NCBI RefSeq assembly: GCF_022489025.1
Contig: NZ_JAKVTG010000007.1
Coordinates: 1-64,000 of the forward strand
Origin: Planococcus halocryophilus
GTDB lineage: Bacteria > Bacillota > Bacilli > Bacillales_A > Planococcaceae
Reading direction: 5' to 3'
DNA length: 64,000 nucleotides
Shown: one piece after another, positions 10,105 through 17,526 of the stretch
Position numbering within the stretch: the stretch's first letter is position 1
Layout: each line of letters begins with the position of its first letter
Translations under genes and position numbers: made by a program
The notes under the pieces: model-generated
Told to the model about the DNA's origin: nothing
Databases searched by the model: none
What the model saw: only the letters and a program-made list of their open reading frames with translations

Positions 10105-11015
10105 TGCTTTTAAAATTTGCATATCAAGATTTTTTGGCAGACCGAAAGTTTAAAAATACAACACAAGTGAATATTGGGAACTATGAGAGGACATTAGGAC
10201 TGTTTGTAGAGTATTGTCTTGAACTTGGTGTAATTAATGTTGAAGATGTGGGACATAGTCATGTACGGAGTTATCTAGTTGATTGTCAAAAAAAGGGCAA
10301 TAAGGCAGGTACGATAAATACGAAAATCATGAGAATTCGCGCCTTCTATAATTATCTTATTGAAGAAAAGATGGTAAGTGAAAATATGGCTAGTAAAGTG
10401 AAGCTGCAAAAAGAAGATGTGAAGATTAATGTGTTTACAGATGAGCAAATACATCAAATGTTAGCTTACTATCGAAGTTTAAGACGTAGAGAGAAAAGTT
10501 ATTTCAGTTACCGTGGTTACTTGTTAATAATATTGCTACTTGGAACAGGAACGAGAAGGAAGGAGGTAATAAACCTTAAGTGGTCAGATATTGATATGTT
10601 GAATGCAACGATGAGTGTACATGGTAAAAATCGTCAATATGAAACGATTTTTATGACTGGGAAACTCGTTAAAGAACTTTCAGTGTATAAGATTTTCTGT
10701 AAGAATTTCTTTGGTATAGAGCATGAGTATGTATTTTTAAATCGTGATAATACCCCAATGACAGATAACTCTATTATGTTGGTATTTAAGAATTTACAAA
10801 CCCATATGAACTTTGCGGACGTTAGAGTTTCTCCTCACACTTTTAGACATACATTCTGCCACAGACTGGCTATGAGTGGCATGTCTGCGTTTGCGATACA
10901 GAAGATGATGCGACACAAAAATATAAATGTAACGATGAGGTACGTAGCAATGTGGGGGAATGAACTTAAAGAACAAAACGATAAACATAATCCATTGAAT
11001 AAATTAGATATATGA
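10104..11015 (+). CDS. tyrosine-type site-specific integrase
   Basis: This is a phage-integrase-family recombinase of about 303 residues. The N-terminal core-binding SAM-like domain covers about residues 5-95 (NIGNYERTLGLFVEYCLELG). The catalytic domain shows the first Arg in LGTGTRRKEV, the HxxR box HTFRHTF and the tyrosine nucleophile in NVTMRYVAM close to the C-terminus. The start is the ATG at 10104 with GGAGAGGTGG before it. The frame also runs back to a TTG at 10083, which lies in the hairpin. It most likely catalyses integration and excision at the groEL repeats next to it. No excisionase was recognised. Confidence 0.93.
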   Translation: MLLKFAYQDFLADRKFKNTTQVNIGNYERTLGLFVEYCLELGVINVEDVGHSHVRSYLVDCQKKGNKAGTINTKIMRIRAFYNYLIEEKMVSENMASKVKLQKEDVKINVFTDEQIHQMLAYYRSLRRREKSYFSYRGYLLIILLLGTGTRRKEVINLKWSDIDMLNATMSVHGKNRQYETIFMTGKLVKELSVYKIFCKNFFGIEHEYVFLNRDNTPMTDNSIMLVFKNLQTHMNFADVRVSPHTFRHTFCHRLAMSGMSAFAIQKMMRHKNINVTMRYVAMWGNELKEQNDKHNPLNKLDI

Positions 11016-11019
11016 ATTA

Positions 11020-11050
11020 AAGAGCGGCGTGATGCTGCTCTTTTTTTTTA
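11020..11050 (+). terminator. terminator after the integrase gene
   Basis: AGAGCGGC-GTGAT-GCTGCTCT forms an 8-bp stem (one G-T pair), followed by nine Ts. Confidence 0.85.
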
Positions 11051-11671
11051 TTAATAGACTCAAAATACTTACAAAATGATAAAAGAAAAAATCTGCTTGA
11101 ATAATTATAATATGAGATGAATCACTACATTGTCCCTATCGATCGATTTAAAATGCTCTTGATTAATCGCTTAAACTCTTTAGTAGCTAGTTTTTTCATA
11201 ACGGTTTGTATGGTCATCTCCAAAATTAAAGTCAGCGCATCGATCTACACCAAAAATGGGTAAAAAATACCGATACGAGACGTATGGTTTCTATAATGAA
11301 TAAGTTGCTTTTACTAAGATTTTTCAGTTGTTAATTTTGATGTATTACAAAGAAAAATTTAAAGGTAGATGAAGATTTCGTAACAAAATACTAGGGTTAA
11401 ACGAGACCAGTTTTTTTGAAAAAAGAGCAAAAAAAGTCCTTGACACGCTTTTTGGGGTCAAAATGTCAGAAACACCAGCTTTTTTCTGGGGAAACTAGGT
11501 CCGAAAAGTCAATTTTCCAATATGTATAATTAAGTACATAGGATTATTAAGGCGATACGTTAAATTCAAATAAACAAAATAGACAATGCTTTTCAGACCG
11601 TGACTTTTGTTTAATAGATTTCTTTTGAGTTGCTCTAATCAATCTCCAAATTCAATTATAGAAAGTGAGGA
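11051..11671. other. 620-bp AT-rich non-coding stretch of the element
   Basis: No reading frame here looks coding. Small inverted repeats are present: TTGAC..GTCAA at about 11440-11461 and GAAAA-GTCAA-TTTTC at about 11503-11517. A TATAAT at 11525-11530 may belong to a promoter for the HNH unit, but no good -35 box is at the right distance. It could hold attachment-arm sites or an origin; I see nothing decisive. Confidence 0.5.
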
Positions 11672-11722
11672 ATGAGTAATATTAATAGCATAGTAATATC
11701 TATTAATTGCTTAAATTTATGA
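11672..11722 (+). CDS. putative 16-residue leader peptide overlapping the HNH gene
   Basis: A 16-codon frame (MSNINSIVISINCLNL) starts at ATG 11672 right behind a good ribosome site (AAAGTGAGG). Its TGA at 11720-11722 overlaps the ATG of the next gene in the form ATGA. The HNH gene has no ribosome site of its own at that start, so translational coupling from this leader is likely. No homology is claimed, and the peptide may have no function of its own. Confidence 0.45.
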   Translation: MSNINSIVISINCLNL

Positions 11723-12198
11723 AAAAAATATGTAGCAAATGCAGTAAGAGAAAAAACGTTGAGGAGTTCAGTAAGGACCGAAATAAAGCCGATAATTTAA
11801 CTAGTGCATGTAAGGAATGTAACAACTATCGAGAAAAGATGCGCAGAATAAACGGTGGAGATTTTACTAAAGAGCAGAAACAATTGGTATTCAAGAAGTA
11901 CGGAAGGTTCTGTCAAATGTGTAATAACACTGAAAAATTGGAGGTCGACCATAGACTTCCACAAAGTATGTGTAAGCCTAACACAGCTAGTAGTGATGAA
12001 AATGCTTGGATACTGTGTAAAGGATGTAATATCAGTAAGGGAGCGCGGATTCTAATAGAGGTTATTAGAGAAGTTCCCAGAGATATTCTAGGACCAATGC
12101 TTTCTTTAGAATATGCCCAACCAATTGCACAGAAACGTTTTACTAAAGGTACTATAACAATTGGGAATAAACAGTATAGCGATGTGAGAATTAGTTAA
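11719..12198 (+). CDS. HNH endonuclease-like protein with N-terminal zinc finger
   Basis: The protein has 159 residues. The N-terminal CSKC..CKEC quartet (residues 4-37) is a zinc-finger module often fused to HNH nucleases. The HNH core follows: CQMCNN, LEVDHRLPQS and ILCKGCNISKG, giving a Cys4 zinc knuckle around a DH catalytic pair. The ATG at 11719 is preferred to a TTG four codons upstream because of the ATGA overlap with the leader frame. It is the first cargo gene after the integrase. It could be a homing-type or defence nuclease; the target is unknown. Confidence 0.8.
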   Translation: MKKICSKCSKRKNVEEFSKDRNKADNLTSACKECNNYREKMRRINGGDFTKEQKQLVFKKYGRFCQMCNNTEKLEVDHRLPQSMCKPNTASSDENAWILCKGCNISKGARILIEVIREVPRDILGPMLSLEYAQPIAQKRFTKGTITIGNKQYSDVRIS

Positions 12199-12228
12199 AC
12201 GTACATTTGTGGAGATGAAGAACTTAAT

Positions 12229-12326
12229 ACTACACCTTAATTTTAGGTGTAGTATAGCGCTTGTTATACTAAGTACACCTAAAATTAAGGTGGTTCCCTA
12301 AATAAAGGCACCTTAATTTTAGGTGT
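12229..12326. repeat. three iteron-like palindromic repeats upstream of the Rep-like gene
   Basis: The 18-bp unit CACCTTAATTTTAGGTGT occurs at 12233-12250 and 12309-12326, and inverted at 12275-12292. The first copy extends to a 9-bp perfect arm pair, ACTACACCT/AGGTGTAGT (12229-12253). Each unit is a near-palindrome with a 6-7-nt centre, as expected for a dimeric DNA-binding protein. The location 200-300 bp before a Rep-like gene suggests iterons or operators. The first copy could also end the HNH transcript. Confidence 0.8.
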
Positions 12327-12536
12327 CCCCTCGATCTCATTAACACTAGAATTAATCAAAGGTAATTGAAGAAATTGCAGAGGGAATAGATAGAAGATTA
12401 ATAGATAGAAGATATTAAGTAGATAGAAATGTACAGCAAAAGTCGGCAAAGCCTCCTTAGTTGCTGCTCAACAAAAAAATCTAAAAGTTTATCAATCAAA
12501 TACAAAAACTAAGGAAATAAAAGGAGTTAAAAAAGT

Positions 12537-13301
12537 TTGGAAACTAAAACATTATCAACAAAAAAGTTAGAGGGTCAAGAATCATTTATCAAGATGTCAA
12601 AATCACTAATGGATACCAAAAAACTGGGGAAGAATGGCGAGCTAGGAGTCTATCATCTAGCAATAATTAAATCGTTGGCAAATAATTTTCAAGGTGTGGC
12701 ATATACTGGTGTTACTCATATCATGAAATTTGTTGGTGTGAGTACAGAACAAAGCATGACGAAGGCGAGGGCAAAAGAATCTTTGCTCAATCTACAGGAG
12801 AGTGGGCATATCGAGATATTTAAGGATAGGGCAATGTTAAGTACTGTTACAGAAATCAAAAATGCTGAAAATTACTTTATTAAACCAACAGGGAAGGACG
12901 AGGAATATGGTTTTGCTAAAGTATTTTATGCAGATATTCAAAGAATTAATGAAATGAAAAGCGATTATAAGCCAAAAATATTTGCTACGTATTTAAATAT
13001 GGTTGGTAACATTTTCTATAGTTTAAGCAATGTTCCAATGTCATATATGAAAATTGATACGGTTGTAAAAGGAACAGGAATTAATAGGAGATCGGTTGTA
13101 GAGTATCTAAAAGCATTGCATGAGTATGAAATTTTATATTTTGTACACTTTCATATAAATAATTCGATTTCGAAGAACTACTGCACAAGATGGATTCATA
13201 AAAAACATACAGCTGAATGGGCGGTAGCGGAAGCGGAATTTCAATATAGAACTACGAAAGAAAAATTTAAAGGTGGTGCAGAAGGCGTATCAGAAGAATA
13301 A
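12537..13301 (+). CDS. putative plasmid-type replication initiator (two winged-helix regions)
   Basis: The protein has 254 residues with no certain family match by eye. The layout is like small Gram-positive Rep/DnaD-type initiators: a first helical region with a wHTH-like segment (GVTHIMKFVGVST.., about 60-95), then a second (MKIDTVVKGTGINRRSVVEY, about 170-190) followed by a beta hairpin and a charged tail. The start is a TTG at 12537 with AAGGAG ten bases before it. The three palindromic repeats upstream fit an initiator that binds iterons. It could instead be a transcriptional regulator. Replication function is an inference. Confidence 0.55.
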   Translation: METKTLSTKKLEGQESFIKMSKSLMDTKKLGKNGELGVYHLAIIKSLANNFQGVAYTGVTHIMKFVGVSTEQSMTKARAKESLLNLQESGHIEIFKDRAMLSTVTEIKNAENYFIKPTGKDEEYGFAKVFYADIQRINEMKSDYKPKIFATYLNMVGNIFYSLSNVPMSYMKIDTVVKGTGINRRSVVEYLKALHEYEILYFVHFHINNSISKNYCTRWIHKKHTAEWAVAEAEFQYRTTKEKFKGGAEGVSEE

Positions 13302-13529
13302 GAAATATCTATATTTCAATCTTCTTTTCTGTGTAGTAAAGCAAATAATAGTAATAATTCAACTTACTTTGCAAAGTGGATTGAGTTAATATAACTCTGA
13401 TTTTATTAACTCAATACTAATTAGATATTTCAGTACCAGAGTCTTTTTGTATAAAGTGGATATCAAAATGAAAAAGTATAACGTAGATATTTAAATCCGT
13501 TTGCTGCTTTCAAAAGGTTAATTGAATTG

Positions 13530-13724
13530 CTATTCTTCTACAGTTAAGTATTTGGTAATGTCGATTGTATCTTCTAAATCACAAAGTCTACTATTCATTG
13601 CACTTTCAACTGAGTCGGATAATTCAGTGTCTCTGAGTCCTATTTCATAAAGGGAGTCTTGAACGTCTTTATAAATAGCTGTAACCATTTCAGTAGGAAG
13701 TTGACTTATGTATTTTGTTTTCAT
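13530..13724 (-). CDS. small hypothetical protein, second gene of a regulator pair
   Basis: This is an acidic 64-residue protein, mostly helical (LPTEMVTAIYKDVQDSLYEI). The frame is open to 13784, but the ATG at 13724 is chosen because an AGGGGAT ribosome site lies right before it, inside the end of the upstream gene, and the two genes are separated by a single base (TGA-T-ATG). I do not recognise the family. The tight coupling to a DNA-binding-type protein is the arrangement of toxin-antitoxin and partition pairs, but no toxin or ParA motif is visible. Confidence 0.6.
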   Translation of the reverse strand: MKTKYISQLPTEMVTAIYKDVQDSLYEIGLRDTELSDSVESAMNSRLCDLEDTIDITKYLTVEE

Positions 13725-13725
13725 A

Positions 13726-14097
13726 TCATTTATCCCCTCTTTTATACCATTGTGCATTACCAGAATCTTTTTTAGTAGGTACAATAGAAAGCCAATTGTC
13801 TTTTTCTACTTTGTGCATAATCATCCGACCGAGATTTCTTCTAGCTGAGATATCTATATTCTTCCAGACATTCTGCTCGAAACAGTCACGTACTTTAAAC
13901 TCTTTAGTATCCTTTTTTTGTGAAACTGCTTTCGCAAATTGCTTTAAAAGTTCATCGTAGTTAACAACGACGTCTGGCTGAGCATTAAATAATAAATAGC
14001 GTAGATAGTCTGGGACGCTAGCGTAGCCGTTTTCCACAGCTTGACTATACATATTTGCGTACTCATTTTCTGTAAGGTTTAACTTTACTAATTTCAA
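13726..14097 (-). CDS. ribbon-helix-helix-like regulator with DUF1413-like C-terminus
   Basis: The protein has 123 residues. The N-terminal 40 (MKLVKLNLTENEYANMYSQA, then SVPDYLRYLLF) match the beta-helix-helix pattern of Arc/MetJ-type ribbon-helix-helix DNA binders. The C-terminal half (FKVRDCFEQNVWKNIDISAR, then RNLGRMIMHKV) resembles DUF1413. The start is TTG 14097 with GAGGTG upstream on the minus strand. A 12-bp perfect inverted repeat covers its promoter, which fits autorepression. Family assignments are by eye only. Confidence 0.65.
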   Translation of the reverse strand: MKLVKLNLTENEYANMYSQAVENGYASVPDYLRYLLFNAQPDVVVNYDELLKQFAKAVSQKKDTKEFKVRDCFEQNVWKNIDISARRNLGRMIMHKVEKDNWLSIVPTKKDSGNAQWYKRGDK

Positions 14098-14117
14098 TAC
14101 AGCACCTCATTTCGTTT

Positions 14118-14159
14118 AGTTGTTGTTGTTACTGTACAACAACAACTTTTGGAAGTCAA
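14118..14159 (-). promoter_or_regulatory. promoter with 12-bp inverted-repeat operator for the regulator pair
   Basis: Arms AGTTGTTGTTGT (14118-14129) and ACAACAACAACT (14136-14147) are perfectly complementary with a 6-nt centre. On the minus strand TTGACT (14159-14154), a 17-nt spacer and TACAGT (14136-14131) make a good SigA promoter, and the inverted repeat covers its -10 box and spacer. The likely ligand is the ribbon-helix-helix protein encoded just downstream. Confidence 0.75.
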
Positions 14160-14344
14160 TTTAAAGGTGTGTAGGAAAATTTCAGAGTTAACTAAAGTAT
14201 AAAGATGAATTTAATTAAGCTTAGATTTATAACATCGATGGATCGATTGAGAAGTTAAAACAGAATCAACATAATTACCTTTAGAATATAGGTTTAACTA
14301 AGTATTGTTAAGTGTTTTAAAATATAGTCGAATAGGTTTTAGAA

Positions 14345-14373
14345 TTGACTAATTAGTAAATATATGTTATAAT
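14345..14373 (+). promoter_or_regulatory. strong SigA-type promoter of the repeat-protein unit
   Basis: TTGACT (14345-14350), exactly 17 nt, then a consensus TATAAT (14368-14373). The start point would be near 14380. A hairpin GAATTTAG-CGT-CTAAATTC (14425-14443) lies in the 5' leader, just before the ribosome site at about 14452. Confidence 0.75.
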
Positions 14374-14464
14374 TAGTAGTATAAATTATTTGTTTTCCGA
14401 GCCAAAACTCCTTGGGGCATTCAAGAATTTAGCGTCTAAATTCAAGAAATTTGGAGTGGGTACA

Positions 14465-14803
14465 ATGCTAAGTGCTTTAATTATGAATCCAGTATTCAGT
14501 GTAGAATGTAATATTGGAGATTTTACTATTGGATATGAGTATCAAATTGAGCAAGACAATGAGCAAGACAATGAGCAAGACAACGAGCAAGACAACGAGC
14601 AAGACAACGAGCAAGACAACGAGCAAGACAACGAGCAAGACAACGAGCAAGACAACGAGCAAGACAACGAGCAAGTAAACGAGCAAGTAAACGAGCAAGA
14701 CAAAAATAATAAAGACGCTAAATTGTCTCGGAAAGCAAATAATTACAAACATAAAGAAAGAGTGCTAATCAATGCACTCTTTCTTTTTTTTTATAAAATT
14801 TAA
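14465..14803 (+). CDS. small protein with Glu-Gln-Asp-Asn tetrapeptide repeats
   Basis: The frame opens at a TTG (14390), but ATG 14465 has a ribosome site (GGAGTG) eight bases upstream and fits a transcript start near 14380, giving 112 residues. After a short hydrophobic start (MLSALIMNPVFS) come about 28 ordinary residues, ten EQDN units, two EQVN units and EQDK, then a Lys-rich tail. The frame runs through its own terminator stem. I do not recognise a family, and the acidic/amide-rich repeat is probably disordered. The unit could also work as an RNA. Confidence 0.5.
   Translation: MLSALIMNPVFSVECNIGDFTIGYEYQIEQDNEQDNEQDNEQDNEQDNEQDNEQDNEQDNEQDNEQDNEQVNEQVNEQDKNNKDAKLSRKANNYKHKERVLINALFLFFYKI
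14549..14704 (+). repeat. 12-bp tandem repeat (GAGCAAGACAAC)n
   Basis: Thirteen tandem 12-bp units start with two GAGCAAGACAAT, continue with eight GAGCAAGACAAC, then two GAGCAAGTAAAC, and end in a degraded unit. The long run of identical units shows recent slippage expansion. A 12-bp period keeps the reading frame whatever the copy number. Confidence 0.92.
14753..14792 (+). terminator. strong terminator of the repeat-protein unit
   Basis: AAAGAAAGAGTGC and GCACTCTTTCTTT form a 13-bp perfect stem around an 8-nt loop, followed by further Ts. It lies inside the last codons of the repeat-protein frame. Confidence 0.88.
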
Positions 14804-14836
14804 TACTAGATTTGAAATTAGTAGAAATAATATTTT

Positions 14837-14868
14837 TTGTATCATTTGAGTAAACCCAATTGATACAA
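14837..14868. promoter_or_regulatory. inverted repeat upstream of the resolvase gene (res-like site)
   Basis: TTGTATCA (14837-14844) and TGATACAA (14861-14868) are perfect 8-bp arms with 16 nt between, a 32-bp site about 70 bp before the serine recombinase start. Small serine recombinases bind such dyads next to their own gene for recombination and autoregulation. Only one clear dyad is seen, fewer than the usual three-subsite res. Confidence 0.5.
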
Positions 14869-14940
14869 TTATGATTTGTTGCTATACTTGACTTCAGAGA
14901 GTGTCATTTACATGAATCATAAAAGAAATGAGGATTACTA

Positions 14941-15537
14941 ATGAGATATGGATATGCTAGGGTATCATCAATGGGGCAGGAGTTAACGACACAAATAAAC
15001 GCTCTAAGTGAAAATGGGTGTGAGAAGATATTCAAAGAAAAAGTAAGTGGAAGAGACAAGAAGAAAAGAATAGAGTTTGAAGTTCTTCTTTCCACAGTTT
15101 CCGAAGGAGATACTATAGTCGTCTCTAAGCTAGATCGATTTGCTAGGTCAACGAAAGATGCACTCAGCACTATTGAGCAGTTAAATGAAATGAATGTCAA
15201 TCTCGTTGTATTAAACATGGGTGGCGATAGAGTAGATACATCTACTGCAATTGGCAAATTAATGATAACTGTACTTAGTGGTATAGCTGAGTTTGAGGCA
15301 GATATGATTAAGGAGCGGCAAATGGAAGGTATTGCGTTGGCAAAGCAAAGAGGTGTCTATAAAGGAAGACCTCATACATATACTGAGAAGCACAAAGGGT
15401 TGCAACACGCTTTGGAGTTATTCTACAATAGAGATACGAATAAGATGACTGTCAAGGAGATTGAGGAAATTACAAAGGTAAGTAAGGCTACTATATACAG
15501 AGAGGTGAGAAAGCAAAATGACAATATACTCTTATAA
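14941..15537 (+). CDS. small serine recombinase (resolvase/invertase family)
   Basis: The protein has 198 residues. The catalytic serine is in GYARVSS (Ser9), followed by KLDRFARS with the conserved Asp/Arg pair and the long E-helix region (VLSGIAEFEADMIKERQMEG). The C-terminal helix-turn-helix (VKEIEEITKVSKATIYREV) is typical of Tn3-type resolvases and invertases. ATG 14941 has TGAGGA upstream. In a plasmid-like element this would resolve multimers or invert DNA. It overlaps the next frame by 20 nt. Confidence 0.92.
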   Translation: MRYGYARVSSMGQELTTQINALSENGCEKIFKEKVSGRDKKKRIEFEVLLSTVSEGDTIVVSKLDRFARSTKDALSTIEQLNEMNVNLVVLNMGGDRVDTSTAIGKLMITVLSGIAEFEADMIKERQMEGIALAKQRGVYKGRPHTYTEKHKGLQHALELFYNRDTNKMTVKEIEEITKVSKATIYREVRKQNDNILL

Positions 15538-15703
15538 GTGCAGTTGTGGGCAACCGTATAATGTAAAAGGCGATGGCAACTATCCAATGAAAGATAAGTT
15601 TATAGCTACATGTACTTCTTGTGGTAATCAACTTACTCATAAATCTTCTTCAATTGATGTTGAATGGGAATTTGACCCCACATTTGACAGAAAGCATAAT
15701 TAA
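15518..15703 (+). CDS. small zinc-ribbon-like protein
   Basis: The protein has 61 residues with two Cys pairs, YKCSCGQPY (residues 7-10) and ATCTSCGNQL, spaced like a rubredoxin-type or zinc-ribbon knuckle. A GAGGTGAG ribosome site lies before ATG 15518, inside the end of the recombinase gene, so the two are probably translated from one mRNA. No function can be assigned. A terminator follows directly. Confidence 0.65.
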   Translation: MTIYSYKCSCGQPYNVKGDGNYPMKDKFIATCTSCGNQLTHKSSSIDVEWEFDPTFDRKHN

Positions 15704-15709
15704 ATTAAC

Positions 15710-15744
15710 AAAGACATCTACTGGAATTGTAGGTGTCTTTTTAT
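15710..15744 (+). terminator. terminator of the recombinase/zinc-ribbon unit
   Basis: AAAGACATCTAC and GTAGGTGTCTTT pair over 12 bp (one G-T) around a 7-nt loop, followed by Ts. Confidence 0.85.
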
Positions 15745-16579
15745 GTACTATCAAATAAAGTTGAGTAAGTGATTACTTGTACCGCTTAACTATGGTTAAA
15801 GGACCGAAGATAGATGAGTTTCCAATTAACTTAAGAAGTCCTGATTCAAAATTCAAATAAGAACTCAATGAATGAACTTTCATGCAGTATTTGCGTTAAC
15901 TAAACTAAAGAGTAGATTAATATTGTAACTTTAATCTGAGTATCTAAAAGTTTCGAAAGGTAGAATTCCTCTATCGGATGAAAAGTAAAGTATGTGAAAG
16001 TCGTAGAGAAGTATGATAGGTAGTTAATTGAATTAGAATGGAGAACTGCAGAAAGTGATAGGATCGTGGCTATCGATACGTGATAATTTGTAATCTTCTT
16101 GAATAAATAGGTTGTACGCGTTATAGCTTTTCAGTACTAATCAGTTTTGTACATAGCAGATTGCGATTGAAAAGTTTATTGGTAGTAAGCGTAGTTAGTT
16201 CAAAAAAATTCTGAATACACAACTCAGATGCAGTTAGAAGTATATTTAGAACGGTAACTTAGATAGGAACGTATTCTGAAACTGATATTTCAAAAAAAGC
16301 AAGGGCAGGACGTTCAGTTGCTGGTACTGATGGGCGGGGTGTATTATCACATTTTCTAGTACTCATTAGGGGCTAAGATATAGAGGTAGGTGTATCTACG
16401 TCAGAAAGATTATTTGCTTGGAAAAAACCGAATGAACTTTCTTAATTAATAGTAAAATCAAGTATTATACAAATTTGTTATTAGTAGAAAAATTGATATA
16501 ATGTATCTATTGATTAAATCTAAAGACCTTATTAAAAATCTAGGTAATTAGTCGAAAATAATATATGAGGAGATTAAAA
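15745..16579. other. 835-bp AT-rich stretch without a recognisable gene
   Basis: No frame of 60 codons is open on either strand. Stop-broken fragments are present, for example a short open run around 16285-16375 containing ARAGRSVAGTDGRGV, which may be remains of a gene, but I cannot name it. No tRNA, hairpin cluster or repeat is obvious. Confidence 0.5.
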
Positions 16580-17521
16580 ATGTCGCAGAATATCATTGAA
16601 CATTTAAGACAAGAAGCAATTCAAGAAATATTTAAAATGAAGACTTTTGAAACTGCTTGGGCAGTTTGGCAAAAAGGTATCCAAGGGCAAATTAGTCCAT
16701 TAAATGCTAATAACGTTTTGAATCTAGGAGATAATTTAGGAGATATATTTCGATCGACTGGAGTTGCGGGACGTAGGCAAGAAGACGTTTCTACAGGAGG
16801 CAATGTATGGGAGGCTCTGATATGCTGGTATTTGAATTTATGTCTAGTTGGTAGCCGTACAGTCGTCTTTAAACAAAAAAAAGCTCTCTTACCAACACCA
16901 GTAAGAGAGGCTTTAACAGTTAGCTATGGCACATTTCCTTCTAATACTGAATCAGACTTAATTGCAATAACATTCCCTGAAAAAAGTGATTACACGAGTA
17001 TAGATAAACACAGTATTTCAATAAGAAATGATGTTGGAAACTTAATTCCAACATTATCAGGCAAGAAATACAACTTTCTCGAGATATCTAATGCTTTACT
17101 GAGTAGAGATTTTAATGATTTAGAAATCGGTGTTATACAGTGTAAAACAAATTGGAATGATAATGCTCAAGTACCTATGCTATGGGATATGATTTATTCT
17201 TCTAGTGGGTTCAGCAGACATTCAATTGTAGTAGGCACTTCTTTATATTCAATTAGGGATTTAAAGAAGTTTAGTTATTCTTTTGTAACAGTACCTACAG
17301 TAAAGATGAGCAAAATCAATCACACAAGTACTTGTGTGAGAAGAGTACAAAACCTTTCAGGAGGTAATTATTGGGGCTATCCTTCGAGAGCGTCGGTAGC
17401 TAACTCGATAAAAGATATATTTGGTAGAAACTTCTCTTCAGCTTCAACTACTAGTCTAGCTGCACGTCTTAGGGTAGAATTACCAAATTTAAGAACAACA
17501 TACTCCTATTTTAATATTTAA
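16580..17521 (+). CDS. putative type II restriction endonuclease (PD-(D/E)XK-like)
   Basis: The protein has 313 residues and starts MSQNIIEHLRQEAIQ (ATG 16580, GAGGAG upstream; an ATG at 16565 lies before that site). The middle carries NTESDLIAI and, about 70 residues on, LEIGVIQCKTNWND, the order of an Asp, a strand and a QxK that fits the PD-(D/E)XK nuclease fold with Gln in place of Glu. GGNVWEALICWYLNL is the kind of helix such enzymes have near the N-terminus. It faces a cytosine-C5 methyltransferase gene whose stop is 40 bp away, so the pair is probably a type II restriction-modification system. Specificity is unknown. Confidence 0.7.
   Translation: MSQNIIEHLRQEAIQEIFKMKTFETAWAVWQKGIQGQISPLNANNVLNLGDNLGDIFRSTGVAGRRQEDVSTGGNVWEALICWYLNLCLVGSRTVVFKQKKALLPTPVREALTVSYGTFPSNTESDLIAITFPEKSDYTSIDKHSISIRNDVGNLIPTLSGKKYNFLEISNALLSRDFNDLEIGVIQCKTNWNDNAQVPMLWDMIYSSSGFSRHSIVVGTSLYSIRDLKKFSYSFVTVPTVKMSKINHTSTCVRRVQNLSGGNYWGYPSRASVANSIKDIFGRNFSSASTTSLAARLRVELPNLRTTYSYFNI
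17320..17339. repeat. perfect 20-bp palindrome inside the endonuclease gene
   Basis: TCACACAAGTACTTGTGTGA reads the same on both strands. It lies about 200 bp before the endonuclease stop codon and could be a binding site for a dimeric protein, or chance. Confidence 0.6.
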
Positions 17522-17526
17522 GTTAA

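Noticed and set aside
11440-11530. Promoter TTGACA (11440) with TATAAT (11525) for the HNH unit
   Set aside because: The two boxes are about 80 bp apart and cannot belong to one promoter, and neither has a fitting partner.
14477-14752. Minus-strand frame with long runs of Leu and Val
   Set aside because: It is the reverse reading of the 12-bp repeats. It lacks a ribosome site, and the opposite strand has the promoter and terminator.
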